Shown here: piece after piece, positions 1 through 6,134 of the stretch | Position numbering within the stretch: position 1 is the stretch's first letter | Layout of the letters: each line of letters starts with the position of its first letter | Assembly: GCA_910584325.1 (NCBI GenBank) | Contig: CAJTZH010000099.1 | Span: 1,304 to 8,734, forward strand | Length of the DNA: 7,431 bases | DNA from: an uncultured Lachnospiraceae bacterium | Lineage (GTDB): Bacteria; Bacillota; Clostridia; Lachnospirales; Lachnospiraceae | Reading direction: 5' to 3' | Position numbers and translations under genes: made by a program | Notes under the pieces: generated by a model | Told to the model about the DNA's origin: nothing | Seen by the model: only the letters and a program-made list of their open reading frames with translations | Database searches by the model: none

Positions 1-1333
1 GATGGACGTAATCGGTAACAATATTGCCAATGTAAATACTACGGCATATAAGTCGAGTAACGTAACGTTCAGTGAAGTGTTTTATCAGACGACACAGTCT
101 GCTTCCGGTGCAAATGCCGCATCGGGAAAGGGCGGTACCAATGCAAAGCAGATTGGTCTTGGTTCAAATGTAGGCGCAATCAGCAGTACGATTACCTCTG
201 AGGGTGCGAACCAGAGAACAGATAACGCCTTTGATTTAAAGATTAACGGAGAAGCGTTCTTTGTTGTGCAGAGTAACGGAAAACAGCTCTTTACGAGAGC
301 AGGTAATTTTAAGCTGGATGATTATGGATATCTTACGACTCCAACCGGCGCGCTGGTAATGGGATGGCAGATTAATCCGGATACCGGGGAAATTAAAAAA
401 GATACTGTTTCTCCGCTGCAGCCAAAGAGCAGTGATTTTATGTATACGATGCCGGAGGCAACAACGGCATATACCGTAACGGGTAATATCAATAAAAACG
501 ATACGAACTTTTTAAATAAGGACCCGATACCGATGAGTGTACATTTCTATGACAGCCTCGGAAATGAATATACGGCAAACATCAATGTAAATCAGTCTCC
601 GACTGACGTAAATCAGTATACCCTTACGATGGGCGATATTTACTGCAATAACAAGAAAACAAACCTCATGATTGCCGATGCAAATCTCGGAACGATTTCA
701 TTTGACCCAAATACTGGTAAACCAACCGGCGGAACACAGGACCCGGTTACGGGAGACACAATTTTCCAGTTCCAGATTGGCGGACTTTCTGCTGCGGCAG
801 ACGCGGCGGCATTGGGAGTAACGCAGGAGGAATGGGATAAGATGTTCATTGCCTCATCGGCCATGACGTTTGAGACGATTACGGTTGATTACAGTGGTCT
901 GACTTCTCTTGCAGACGAGACAAATCCGGGCGGTGACTTCGGTATTAAAGGTCTTGGCGGTGGTAAACCTGTTGGTAAACTGAACGGTATTTCTGTTGCG
1001 CCGGACGGAACCATCAATGGTTCTTACAGTAACGGTGACACAAAGATTCTTGGACAGATTGCAGTGGCAACATTTGTCAATCCGGCAGGTCTTTCCAAAG
1101 AAGGAGATAATTATTATGCGGCGACACTGAATTCCGGTATGTTTGACGGAATTGGTGTGTCGGTAAATGCTGCCGGCGGTTCGATTAACGCTGGTGTTCT
1201 GGAAATGTCCAACGTTGATTTGTCTCTGGAATTTACGGAGATGATTACCACACAGAGAGGTTTCCAGGCAAATTCAAGAATTATTACGGTTTCCGATACA
1301 TTAATTGAGGAGCTTGTTAATCTGAAGAGATAG
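1..1333 (+). CDS. flgE: Flagellar hook protein FlgE (5'-partial)
   Basis: FlgE builds the flagellar hook, the flexible joint between basal body and filament, from subunits exported by the flagellar type III system. The reading frame is already open at the window edge, with codons in phase with base 2, and it stops with TAG at 1331-1333, leaving 443 visible residues. The visible N-terminus starts at MDVIGNNIANVNTTAYKSS, the core of the rod/hook N-terminal signature. Family members normally have about 20 residues before it, so the ATG at base 2 is an internal Met and the gene is cut by the window. The C-terminus (about residues 399-443, with FTEMITTQRGFQANSRII and a final LIEELVNLKR) is the conserved C-terminal helix of rod/hook proteins. 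The middle, roughly 157-330, corresponds to the variable D2-type domain. It holds an Ala-rich helical-looking stretch near 263-281 and a single Cys at residue 215. A terminator hairpin follows the stop. FlgE is preferred over FlgG or FlgF because of the length and the neighbouring flbD. Confidence 0.95.
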   Translation, partial: MDVIGNNIANVNTTAYKSSNVTFSEVFYQTTQSASGANAASGKGGTNAKQIGLGSNVGAISSTITSEGANQRTDNAFDLKINGEAFFVVQSNGKQLFTRAGNFKLDDYGYLTTPTGALVMGWQINPDTGEIKKDTVSPLQPKSSDFMYTMPEATTAYTVTGNINKNDTNFLNKDPIPMSVHFYDSLGNEYTANINVNQSPTDVNQYTLTMGDIYCNNKKTNLMIADANLGTISFDPNTGKPTGGTQDPVTGDTIFQFQIGGLSAAADAAALGVTQEEWDKMFIASSAMTFETITVDYSGLTSLADETNPGGDFGIKGLGGGKPVGKLNGISVAPDGTINGSYSNGDTKILGQIAVATFVNPAGLSKEGDNYYAATLNSGMFDGIGVSVNAAGGSINAGVLEMSNVDLSLEFTEMITTQRGFQANSRIITVSDTLIEELVNLKR

Positions 1334-1350
1334 TAAAAAGGTACTTTATG

Positions 1351-1399
1351 CGGAGGCGAAACAAATTTTATGTTTGTTTCGTCTCTGTCTTGTTTTTCT
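1351..1399 (+). terminator. Intrinsic terminator after flgE
   Basis: A 15-base-pair stem pairs 1351-1365 with 1373-1387. Its core is GAGGCGAAACAAA against TTTGTTTCGTCTC, with one internal G-T wobble and another near the base, around a 7-base loop (TTTTATG, 1366-1372). A T-rich run (TCTTGTTTTTCT, 1388-1399) follows at once. This is the standard shape of a rho-independent terminator. It starts 18 bases after the flgE stop, so it can end or attenuate transcription between the hook gene and the stator genes. No gene on the - strand would use it. Confidence 0.8.
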
Positions 1400-1418
1400 G
1401 AAAAATATGTGGTACAAT
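1390..1418 (+). promoter_or_regulatory. Putative sigma-A promoter upstream of flbD
   Basis: The -10 box TACAAT lies at 1413-1418 and is preceded by TGG (1410-1412), an extended -10 element. Exactly 17 bases upstream is TTGTTT (1390-1395), a half-match to TTGACA. The -35 box falls inside the T-tract of the flgE terminator, so the terminator and promoter share bases. A start near 1425 would give a leader of about 50 bases before flbD. I see no convincing sigma-D (TAAA-N15-GCCGATAA) site here. Assignment rests on box matches only. Confidence 0.55.
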
Positions 1419-1427
1419 ATGACATGG

Positions 1428-1446
1428 TTATGTGATAATTACATAA
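1428..1446 (+). repeat. Small inverted repeat in the flbD leader
   Basis: TTATGT (1428-1433) and ACATAA (1441-1446) are perfect inverted copies separated by GATAATT. The dyad starts about 10 bases downstream of the putative -10 box, near or just after the expected transcription start. It is AT-rich, so it would be a weak RNA hairpin. It could instead be a protein-binding site, or be chance in AT-rich DNA. Confidence 0.35.
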
Positions 1447-1474
1447 ATACTGTATCCTTAAGGGGGTAAATGCT

Positions 1475-1663
1475 ATGATAGAACTCACAAGACTAAATAA
1501 CAGCCAGATTATGATTAACTGTGATTTAATTGAGACTGTGGAGGAGAATCCCGATACGGTGATTACGCTGACAACGGGAAAGAAGTTTGTGGTGAAAGAG
1601 AGCAGACAGGATATCAGAAATTTGGTCATATCATATAAGCAAAAAATTATGAAATTTGAATAA
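1475..1663 (+). CDS. flbD: Flagellar protein FlbD/SwrD family
   Basis: This 62-residue protein has the FlbD/SwrD family pattern: an N-terminal MIELTRLNNSQIMINCDLIE, then NPDTVITLTTGKKFVVKES at 25-43. Family members are about 60-75 residues and almost always sit beside flgE or the motility genes. In Bacillus subtilis the homologue SwrD is needed for swarming and raises motor torque; its molecular mechanism is not settled. No signal peptide or membrane segment is visible, so it should be cytoplasmic. A strong AAGGGGG ribosome site ends about 8 bases before the ATG. It is the first gene after the terminator/promoter region and is followed 20 bases later by motA, which fits a role linked to the stator. 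This is not the transcription regulator also called FlbD in Caulobacter, which is far longer. Confidence 0.9.
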   Translation: MIELTRLNNSQIMINCDLIETVEENPDTVITLTTGKKFVVKESRQDIRNLVISYKQKIMKFE

Positions 1664-1683
1664 TACATAGGCGGTGAAAACAA

Positions 1684-2481
1684 ATGGATTTAGCAACTCT
1701 GATAGGTATTATAGCAGGGTTTGGACTGGTTCTTTACGGTATTGTCGATTCGGCAGGCACGGTGACTGCTATCTGGGAGAGTTTTGTTGACGTTCCGTCG
1801 TTCGTTATTACGTTCGGGGGTACGTTTACGGCAATTCTGACTTCATACCCATTGAAAGTGTACCTTTCCAATTTTAAAACGGCAGCTCAGGTATTCAAAG
1901 TACCAAAATTTGACGAGAACGGTACGATTACCAAGATTATCGAACTGTCAAATGTGGCGCGTAAGGAAGGCTTGCTTGCACTCGAAGAATTGGGAAGTAA
2001 TCTGGAAGACGAGTTTATGAAAAAAGGTATCCTTCTTATTGTGGATGGTACGGAGCCGGATTTGGTGCGCAGCATTCTCGAGACAGAGCTGTCCTGTGTG
2101 GAATCCCGTCATAAGGCAGTTATCGGGTTTTGGGAGAACATGGCCTCTATGGGTCCTGCATGGGGTATGATTGGTACACTGATTGGTCTTGTTAACATGC
2201 TTAAGAATCTGGAAGACGCTTCCACTATCGGACCGAATATGGCGGTTGCCCTTCTTACAACATTATATGGTTCACTCATTGCAAACTGGGTTGCGACACC
2301 GATTGCAAACAAGATGAAATATAATACAGATATGGAAGTTCAGCTAAAAGAAGTAACGATTGAAGGTCTTCTTTCAATTCAGGCAGGTGAGAATCCGCGT
2401 GTTATTGAAGAGAAATTAAAGTCCTTTATTGCACCGAAGGAAAGAGCTGCACTCGGTCAGGAAGAGGGCGGAGGTGAATAA
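1684..2481 (+). CDS. motA: Flagellar motor stator protein MotA (PomA/MotP-like)
   Basis: MotA forms the five-subunit ring of the stator around a MotB dimer and turns ion flow into torque on the rotor. The 265 residues show four membrane segments (about 3-22, 36-54, 157-175, 188-209) with a large cytoplasmic loop between the second and third. The loop carries ARKEGLLALEE, placing Arg93 and Glu101 at the charged positions that contact FliG in other MotA proteins. The conserved prolines are Pro158 (ASMGPAWG) and Pro206 (ATPIANK). The start MDLATLIG, the block GPNMAVALLTTLYG (183-196) and the C-terminal IQAGENPRVIEEKLK (232-246) resemble sodium-type PomA more than E. coli MotA, as judged from memory. 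Thr165 and Thr192/Thr193 match the positions of PomA Thr158 and Thr185/Thr186, though Pro38 replaces PomA Thr33. A GGCGGTG ribosome site ends 7 bases before the ATG. The stop is 2 bases before motB. Confidence 0.95.
   Translation: MDLATLIGIIAGFGLVLYGIVDSAGTVTAIWESFVDVPSFVITFGGTFTAILTSYPLKVYLSNFKTAAQVFKVPKFDENGTITKIIELSNVARKEGLLALEELGSNLEDEFMKKGILLIVDGTEPDLVRSILETELSCVESRHKAVIGFWENMASMGPAWGMIGTLIGLVNMLKNLEDASTIGPNMAVALLTTLYGSLIANWVATPIANKMKYNTDMEVQLKEVTIEGLLSIQAGENPRVIEEKLKSFIAPKERAALGQEEGGGE
2470..2476 (+). promoter_or_regulatory. Ribosome binding site setting a TTG start for motB
   Basis: GGAGGTG at the end of motA is followed after 7 bases by TTG (2484). No ATG or GTG lies at a suitable distance; the first in-frame ATG is Met17, just before the membrane segment. 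The site therefore supports the rare TTG start. It also lies inside the motA coding region, so the two genes are tightly coupled. Confidence 0.8.
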
Positions 2482-2483
2482 AT

Positions 2484-3293
2484 TTGGCTAGAAAGAAACA
2501 GGAAGACGCGCCAAAAGGTTCTCCGGCGTGGATGTCTACTTTTAGTGATTTGATGAACCTGCTTCTTTGTTTTTTCGTGCTTTTGTTCTCTATGTCGACT
2601 GTAGATGCGGAGAAATTTCAGCAGGTTATGGCGTCAATCCAGTCCAGTTTCAGTATTCTGCCAAGCGGTGGTTCCGCGCTTGATGACGGCGTTTTAATAT
2701 CAAGCGGTGTAAGCCAGTTGTCGGAACTTAGCCAGTTTTATACCAGTATGGGTATGAATACGGATGGAGAGACGGATACGAACGACAAGGATACGGAAGC
2801 GCACGAACAGGTGGAAGCCGAAAAGTTAAAAGAATCAGAGGCGATGGCGGAATATATCGAGCAGCAGTTAGAGAATTATAACCTCACTGACGAAGTGGAG
2901 CTGATTACAACATCATCGTACGTCTCGTTGAATATGAACGGAGGGATTTTGTTTGACTCCGGTAAAGATGAACTGAGACCGGAAGTGCTGGAAATATTAG
3001 ACAGCATCAGCCTGATTCTGCTTGACTATGACGGTTATGTGATTGAAGTTGTAGGACATACGGATAATGTTCCGATTCACTCGGCAAAGTTTCCGGATAA
3101 TACGATGCTGTCCATGTGCAGGGCATATTCCGTATACAAGTATTTTGTGGATGTGTGCGGTGTCGACCCGGTATATATGAAGAGTTCAGGACGTGGTGAA
3201 AACGTTCCGGTTGCCGATAATTCGACGGCAGAGGGAAGAGCGCAGAATCGGCGTGTCGAGATAAAAATTTATAATTCCTTTACAACAAATTAA
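2484..3293 (+). CDS. motB: Flagellar motor stator protein MotB (PomB/MotS-like)
   Basis: MotB anchors the stator to peptidoglycan and carries the ion-binding aspartate of the channel. The 269-residue product starts at TTG with MARKKQ, a typical basic cytoplasmic tail. One membrane helix (about 17-38) contains STFSDLMNLLLCFFVLLFS, where Asp22 is the expected ion-binding residue. The motif is closer to PomB/MotS (TFADL/TFSDL then CFFVLL) than to the E. coli type, suggesting sodium coupling; this is inference. A plug-like segment follows (about 42-56), then a Ser/Gly- and acid-rich linker to about 120. The C-terminal OmpA-like peptidoglycan-binding domain spans about 140-262, with ILFDSGKDELRP (155-166), GHTDNVPI (191-198) and EGRAQNRRVEI (250-260). 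The usual NWELS motif reads DNTMLSMCRA (205-214), losing the conserved Trp. The gene follows motA after 2 bases and precedes fliL by 12. Confidence 0.95.
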   Translation: MARKKQEDAPKGSPAWMSTFSDLMNLLLCFFVLLFSMSTVDAEKFQQVMASIQSSFSILPSGGSALDDGVLISSGVSQLSELSQFYTSMGMNTDGETDTNDKDTEAHEQVEAEKLKESEAMAEYIEQQLENYNLTDEVELITTSSYVSLNMNGGILFDSGKDELRPEVLEILDSISLILLDYDGYVIEVVGHTDNVPIHSAKFPDNTMLSMCRAYSVYKYFVDVCGVDPVYMKSSGRGENVPVADNSTAEGRAQNRRVEIKIYNSFTTN

Positions 3294-3305
3294 GAAGGAG
3301 AAGCT

Positions 3306-3830
3306 ATGAAAAAGAATACATTGACTATCATTATTTTGACATTGACAGTAATTAATCTTGTTTTGAATGTTCTGATTATTTTCTCGGTACTGCCTATGGC
3401 AGATAAGACAAATAATCTGATTACTAAGGTTGCGGAAGTGGTTGACCTTGAGATTGCGCCGCAATTTAAGACGGATGAGCCCGCGCTTAATGTGGGGGAC
3501 ATTGATTCGCGTACCATAACGACTGCTGACGGAAGCACGAAACATACCGTTTCCGTTCCGGGTTCCGACGGTAAAAATCATTATGTTGTCACGGGTGTGG
3601 TTGTATCGCTTGATGCAACGCATGAGGATTATAAAAAATATTCCGAAGGCTTTGATAATTCAATGGCTTTAATCAGCAGTAAGGTTGATTCGGTGATATC
3701 CTCATACACCTACGAAAATGTACTCGCATCTAAGAATGAGATACAGGAACAGCTTTTGCAGGAAGTACGTAGTCTGTTCCAGTCGGATGTGATTTACGAT
3801 GTATCTTTGCAGGGATTTACAGTACAATAA
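3306..3830 (+). CDS. fliL: Flagellar basal body-associated protein FliL
   Basis: FliL is a single-pass membrane protein that rings or stabilises the stator units. The 174 residues start with MKKNTLTI and one hydrophobic segment (about 7-30), giving a short cytoplasmic tail and a large outside domain. The C-terminal part has the family pattern: SVISSYTYENVLASKNEIQ (129-147), then a helix and the end SLQGFTVQ (167-174), which corresponds to the usual strand ending in F-x-V-Q. The central stretch about 60-95 (DSRTITTADGSTKHTVSVPG) is polar and poorly conserved; it may be an extra loop. Overall similarity to textbook FliL is low, so the call rests on topology, the C-terminal pattern and the position between motB and fliM, where FliL sits in many Clostridia. 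A GAAGGAG ribosome site (3294-3300) directly follows the motB stop and lies 5 bases before the ATG. Confidence 0.85.
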   Translation: MKKNTLTIIILTLTVINLVLNVLIIFSVLPMADKTNNLITKVAEVVDLEIAPQFKTDEPALNVGDIDSRTITTADGSTKHTVSVPGSDGKNHYVVTGVVVSLDATHEDYKKYSEGFDNSMALISSKVDSVISSYTYENVLASKNEIQEQLLQEVRSLFQSDVIYDVSLQGFTVQ

Positions 3831-3866
3831 CCTAAATTATAGGAACGTTAAGGGAGGTGAGAACGG

Positions 3867-4844
3867 ATGGCAGACGTAATGTCTCAGGAGGAGATTGACC
3901 GATTATTAAATCAGATTAGCAGCGGCGAATTTGATGTTGACGAAATGAAAAACCAGAATGAGAAGCAGGTCAAGAATTATGATTTTGCCAGACCATCCAA
4001 GTTCTCCAAGGAACATTTAAGAACACTGGAAATTATTTTTGAACATTACAGCAGATTGCTGTCAACAGAGCTTCCTGCCTATTTGCGTAAAAACGTACAG
4101 GTAGATGTAGTGAACTCGGAAGTTGTTATTTATTCGGAGTTTTCCAACGCACTTTCCAATCCGGTGCTTCTTGGCGTTGTTAATTTTGAACCGCTCAAGG
4201 GCAATATTATTATGGAAATTGCGTCAAATCTTGGTTATGCCATTGTAGACCGTCTCCTTGGAGGGGAGGGAATGGCGCTCGATAAAAACCGTGATTTTAC
4301 GGAAATAGAACTTTCTATTTTAGAGAGAATTTTTAATATATGTGTTAATCTGCTTCGCGAACCGTGGAAGAATGTAGTGAATATTAATCCGCGTCTGGAA
4401 AGGATAGAGACGAACTCGCAGTTTGCGCAGATTATTTCACCAAGTGAAACGATTGCGATTATTACAATTTCTATTCAGATTGGTGATGTCAGTGGTCTGA
4501 TGAATATTTGTCTTCCGTTTATCTGTATGGAGGAAGTAATGGATAAACTGAATACCAAGTACTGGTTTTCAACGATGCAGGAGAGGGATGAGAATTCTTA
4601 TGAGGAAGCGATTGAGTCATTGATTTCAAGGGCATTGGTTCCTGTGAAAGCAATTCTCGGTAAGAGCAGGATATCGGTCGGCGATTTTGTGAACTTGCAG
4701 GTTGGCGATGTGATACGAATTAATCGTAAGGTTGAAGATGAGCTGGATGTATATGTCGGTGACATAAAGAAGTTTAAAGCGCTTCCGGGCTCATTTGAAG
4801 ATAAATATGCAGTCAGAGTCACAGAGATTGTCAGAGAGGAGTGA
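3867..4844 (+). CDS. fliM: Flagellar motor switch protein FliM
   Basis: FliM is the C-ring protein that binds phosphorylated CheY and changes rotation direction. The 325 residues match the usual length. The N-terminal CheY-docking peptide is MSQEEIDRLLNQI (5-17). NYDFARPSKFSKEHLRTLE (37-55) is the conserved start of the middle domain. LLGGEGMALD (130-139) holds the GGxG motif used to contact FliG. The C-terminal SpoA-type domain, about 250-325, includes LQVGDVIRINRKVEDELDVY (277-296) and ends with AVRVTEIVREE. A very strong AGGGAGGTGA site (3851-3860) ends 6 bases before the ATG, which fixes the start. The 36-base gap after fliL holds little else. fliY begins 9 bases after its stop, consistent with matched production of the two switch proteins. 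Confidence 0.97.
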   Translation: MADVMSQEEIDRLLNQISSGEFDVDEMKNQNEKQVKNYDFARPSKFSKEHLRTLEIIFEHYSRLLSTELPAYLRKNVQVDVVNSEVVIYSEFSNALSNPVLLGVVNFEPLKGNIIMEIASNLGYAIVDRLLGGEGMALDKNRDFTEIELSILERIFNICVNLLREPWKNVVNINPRLERIETNSQFAQIISPSETIAIITISIQIGDVSGLMNICLPFICMEEVMDKLNTKYWFSTMQERDENSYEEAIESLISRALVPVKAILGKSRISVGDFVNLQVGDVIRINRKVEDELDVYVGDIKKFKALPGSFEDKYAVRVTEIVREE

Positions 4845-4853
4845 GCAGGTTAA

Positions 4854-6032
4854 ATGGACGGAATGTTATCTCAAGATGAAATTAATGCATTATTAAACGG
4901 AATGGGTTCAGATGAGCCGGCTGGAGACACGGCAGTGTCGGGTGTTACACAGGAGGCTCTGCTTACAACGGAAGAGGAAGATGCATTAGGAGAAGTTTCT
5001 AATATCAGTATGGGAACGGCTGCAACCACGCTAAGCTCCCTGCTGAATCAAAAAGTAAATATTACAACGCCGCAGGTTTCCTATATGAATTGGGATGATT
5101 TGTCAGCGGATTATGAAAAACCGTGTGTTTTAATGCATATTTCATATAAAGAGGGTATTGATGGAAACAACGTTTTGGTACTCCGGGAAGATGACGTTAA
5201 GATTATTACGGATTTAATGATGGGAGGGGCAGGTGAGATTTCACCGGAACCGCTGTCGGAACTGCATTTGAGTGCTATTGGTGAGGCGATGAACCAGATG
5301 ATGGGTTCTGCAGCAACGTCAATGTCGACTTTGCTTGGACGTAAGATTGATATTACACCGCCGACTGCCGATTTGGTGGATATGAATTCCGACGGTGACT
5401 ATGACAAACCGGATTTCTTAAATCGTGTGTTTGTGAAGGTTGCCTTTAAGATGCAGATTGGCGATTTAATCGACAGTGAGCTGATGCAGTTGTATCCGGT
5501 CGATTTTGCACAGGAACTCTATCAGATGTTTACGGTCTCTGAACCGGCAGCGCCACAACCGGCACCACAGCCAGCACCGGCGCCCACGCCGCAGCCTGCG
5601 GCACCACAGCCGGTACCGCAGCCGATGCCTGCACCACAACCGATGCCGCAGGGAATGCCGCCGGTGGGTGGTTATCCGCAGCCGATGACAGGTTATCCGC
5701 AGCCGTATCCGATGATGGGATATCCGATGCAGCCGGATGTTAATGTACAGCAGGCATCGTTTCAGGCATTTAATCCGGACCTTGCTTCAATTACTCAGAA
5801 AGAAAATATCGGACTGATTATGGATGTTCCGCTGGAAGTGACTGTAGAACTTGGCAGAACCCATAAGTCGATTGCCGATATTCTGGAATTTGCGCCGGGT
5901 ACGATTGTGGAGCTGAATAAGATAGCAGGTGAGCCTGTTGATGTTCTGGTAAACGGTAAGTATGTTGCAAAGGGCGAAGTTGTCGTTATCGAAGAGAGTT
6001 TTGGTGTTAGAGTTACCGAAGTAATAAAATAA
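4854..6032 (+). CDS. fliY: Motor switch phosphatase FliY (CheC-like plus FliN domains)
   Basis: FliY replaces FliN in many Firmicutes: it forms part of the C-ring and dephosphorylates CheY-P near the switch. The 392 residues contain, in order, a CheY-docking-like N-terminus MLSQDEINALLNG (4-16), a CheC-like domain (about 38-215), a Pro/Ala/Gln/Met-rich linker (230-294), and a C-terminal FliN/SpoA domain (about 317-392; LEVTVELGRTHKSIADIL, ending RVTEVIK). Both copies of the D/S-x3-E-x2-N-x22-P phosphatase motif are intact: Asp43/Glu47/Asn50/Pro73 and Ser140/Glu144/Asn147/Pro170. The ATG at 4854 gives MDGMLSQ; Met4 (4863) is an alternative start. AGAGGAG (4835-4841) ends 12 bases before the first ATG, and a weaker AGGT (4847-4850) is closer, so the exact start is uncertain. 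GC is locally high in the linker. Because the FliN domain is fused here, a separate fliN is not expected. Confidence 0.95.
   Translation: MDGMLSQDEINALLNGMGSDEPAGDTAVSGVTQEALLTTEEEDALGEVSNISMGTAATTLSSLLNQKVNITTPQVSYMNWDDLSADYEKPCVLMHISYKEGIDGNNVLVLREDDVKIITDLMMGGAGEISPEPLSELHLSAIGEAMNQMMGSAATSMSTLLGRKIDITPPTADLVDMNSDGDYDKPDFLNRVFVKVAFKMQIGDLIDSELMQLYPVDFAQELYQMFTVSEPAAPQPAPQPAPAPTPQPAAPQPVPQPMPAPQPMPQGMPPVGGYPQPMTGYPQPYPMMGYPMQPDVNVQQASFQAFNPDLASITQKENIGLIMDVPLEVTVELGRTHKSIADILEFAPGTIVELNKIAGEPVDVLVNGKYVAKGEVVVIEESFGVRVTEVIK
5541..5735 (+). repeat. Proline/glutamine-rich imperfect repeat in fliY
   Basis: The linker-coding DNA is built from repeated CCG/CCA-CAG units encoding PQP, PAP and PMP. 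In its second half GGTTATCCGCAGCCG occurs exactly twice (5670-5684 and 5691-5705), 21 bases apart, with a degenerate third copy at 5718-5735 (GYPQP, GYPQP, GYPMQP). The pattern looks like expansion by replication slippage. The low-complexity segment separates the CheC-like part from the FliN domain. Confidence 0.8.
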
Positions 6033-6059
6033 TTTATTAAAAAATAAAAAAGCTATATT

Positions 6060-6117
6060 AAAGTGGGAAAAAATAATGTATAATAAGATATATCCCATTT
6101 CTTAAATAACAAGTTAT
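6060..6117 (+). promoter_or_regulatory. Putative promoter region upstream of cheY
   Basis: The 102 bases between fliY and cheY are very AT-rich. A perfect TATAAT lies at 6079-6084 (start expected near 6091), but no good -35 box is found at 16-18 bases; TATTAA (6056-6061) is a poor match. TAAA at 6059-6062 followed 16 bases later by TATAATAA is a weak partial match to a sigma-D site. Arms AAGTGGGA (6061-6068) and TCCCATTT (6093-6100), with one wobble, flank the -10 box. A second small palindrome, ATAAC-AA-GTTAT, lies at 6106-6117, just before the cheY ribosome site AGGAGA. I see no terminator for fliY here, so read-through is likely and any promoter would be additional. Confidence 0.4.
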
Positions 6118-6134
6118 GATAGGAGAATTTAACT

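Noticed and set aside
1412..1438. Sigma-D (flagellar) promoter ending in TGTGATAA upstream of flbD
   Set aside because: Only the GATAA half of the -10 matches and there is no TAAA at the required distance.
1114..1683. Open frame of 189 codons on the - strand across the flgE end and flbD
   Set aside because: It lies antisense to two well-supported genes and across a terminator, has no family resemblance or ribosome site, and is low in coding character.
3186..3623. Open frame of 145 codons on the - strand over motB and fliL, plus a second - frame within it
   Set aside because: Antisense to conserved genes; the translation is Arg/Asn/Ile/Cys-rich and resembles no family.
5506..5688. Open + frame encoding an Arg/His-rich peptide
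   Set aside because: It is the shifted frame of the CCG/CAG repeat in fliY; its odd composition is a by-product of the repeat.
6022..6039. Inverted repeat TAATAAA-ATAA-TTTATTA at the fliY stop as a terminator
   Set aside because: The stem has only A-T pairs and is followed by A-rich rather than T-rich DNA on the + strand, so it should not terminate transcription.
5787..6098. Open - frame of 103 codons over the end of fliY and the AT-rich gap
   Set aside because: Antisense to the conserved FliN domain and Phe/Ile/Asn-rich as expected from AT-rich DNA; no sign of a real gene.
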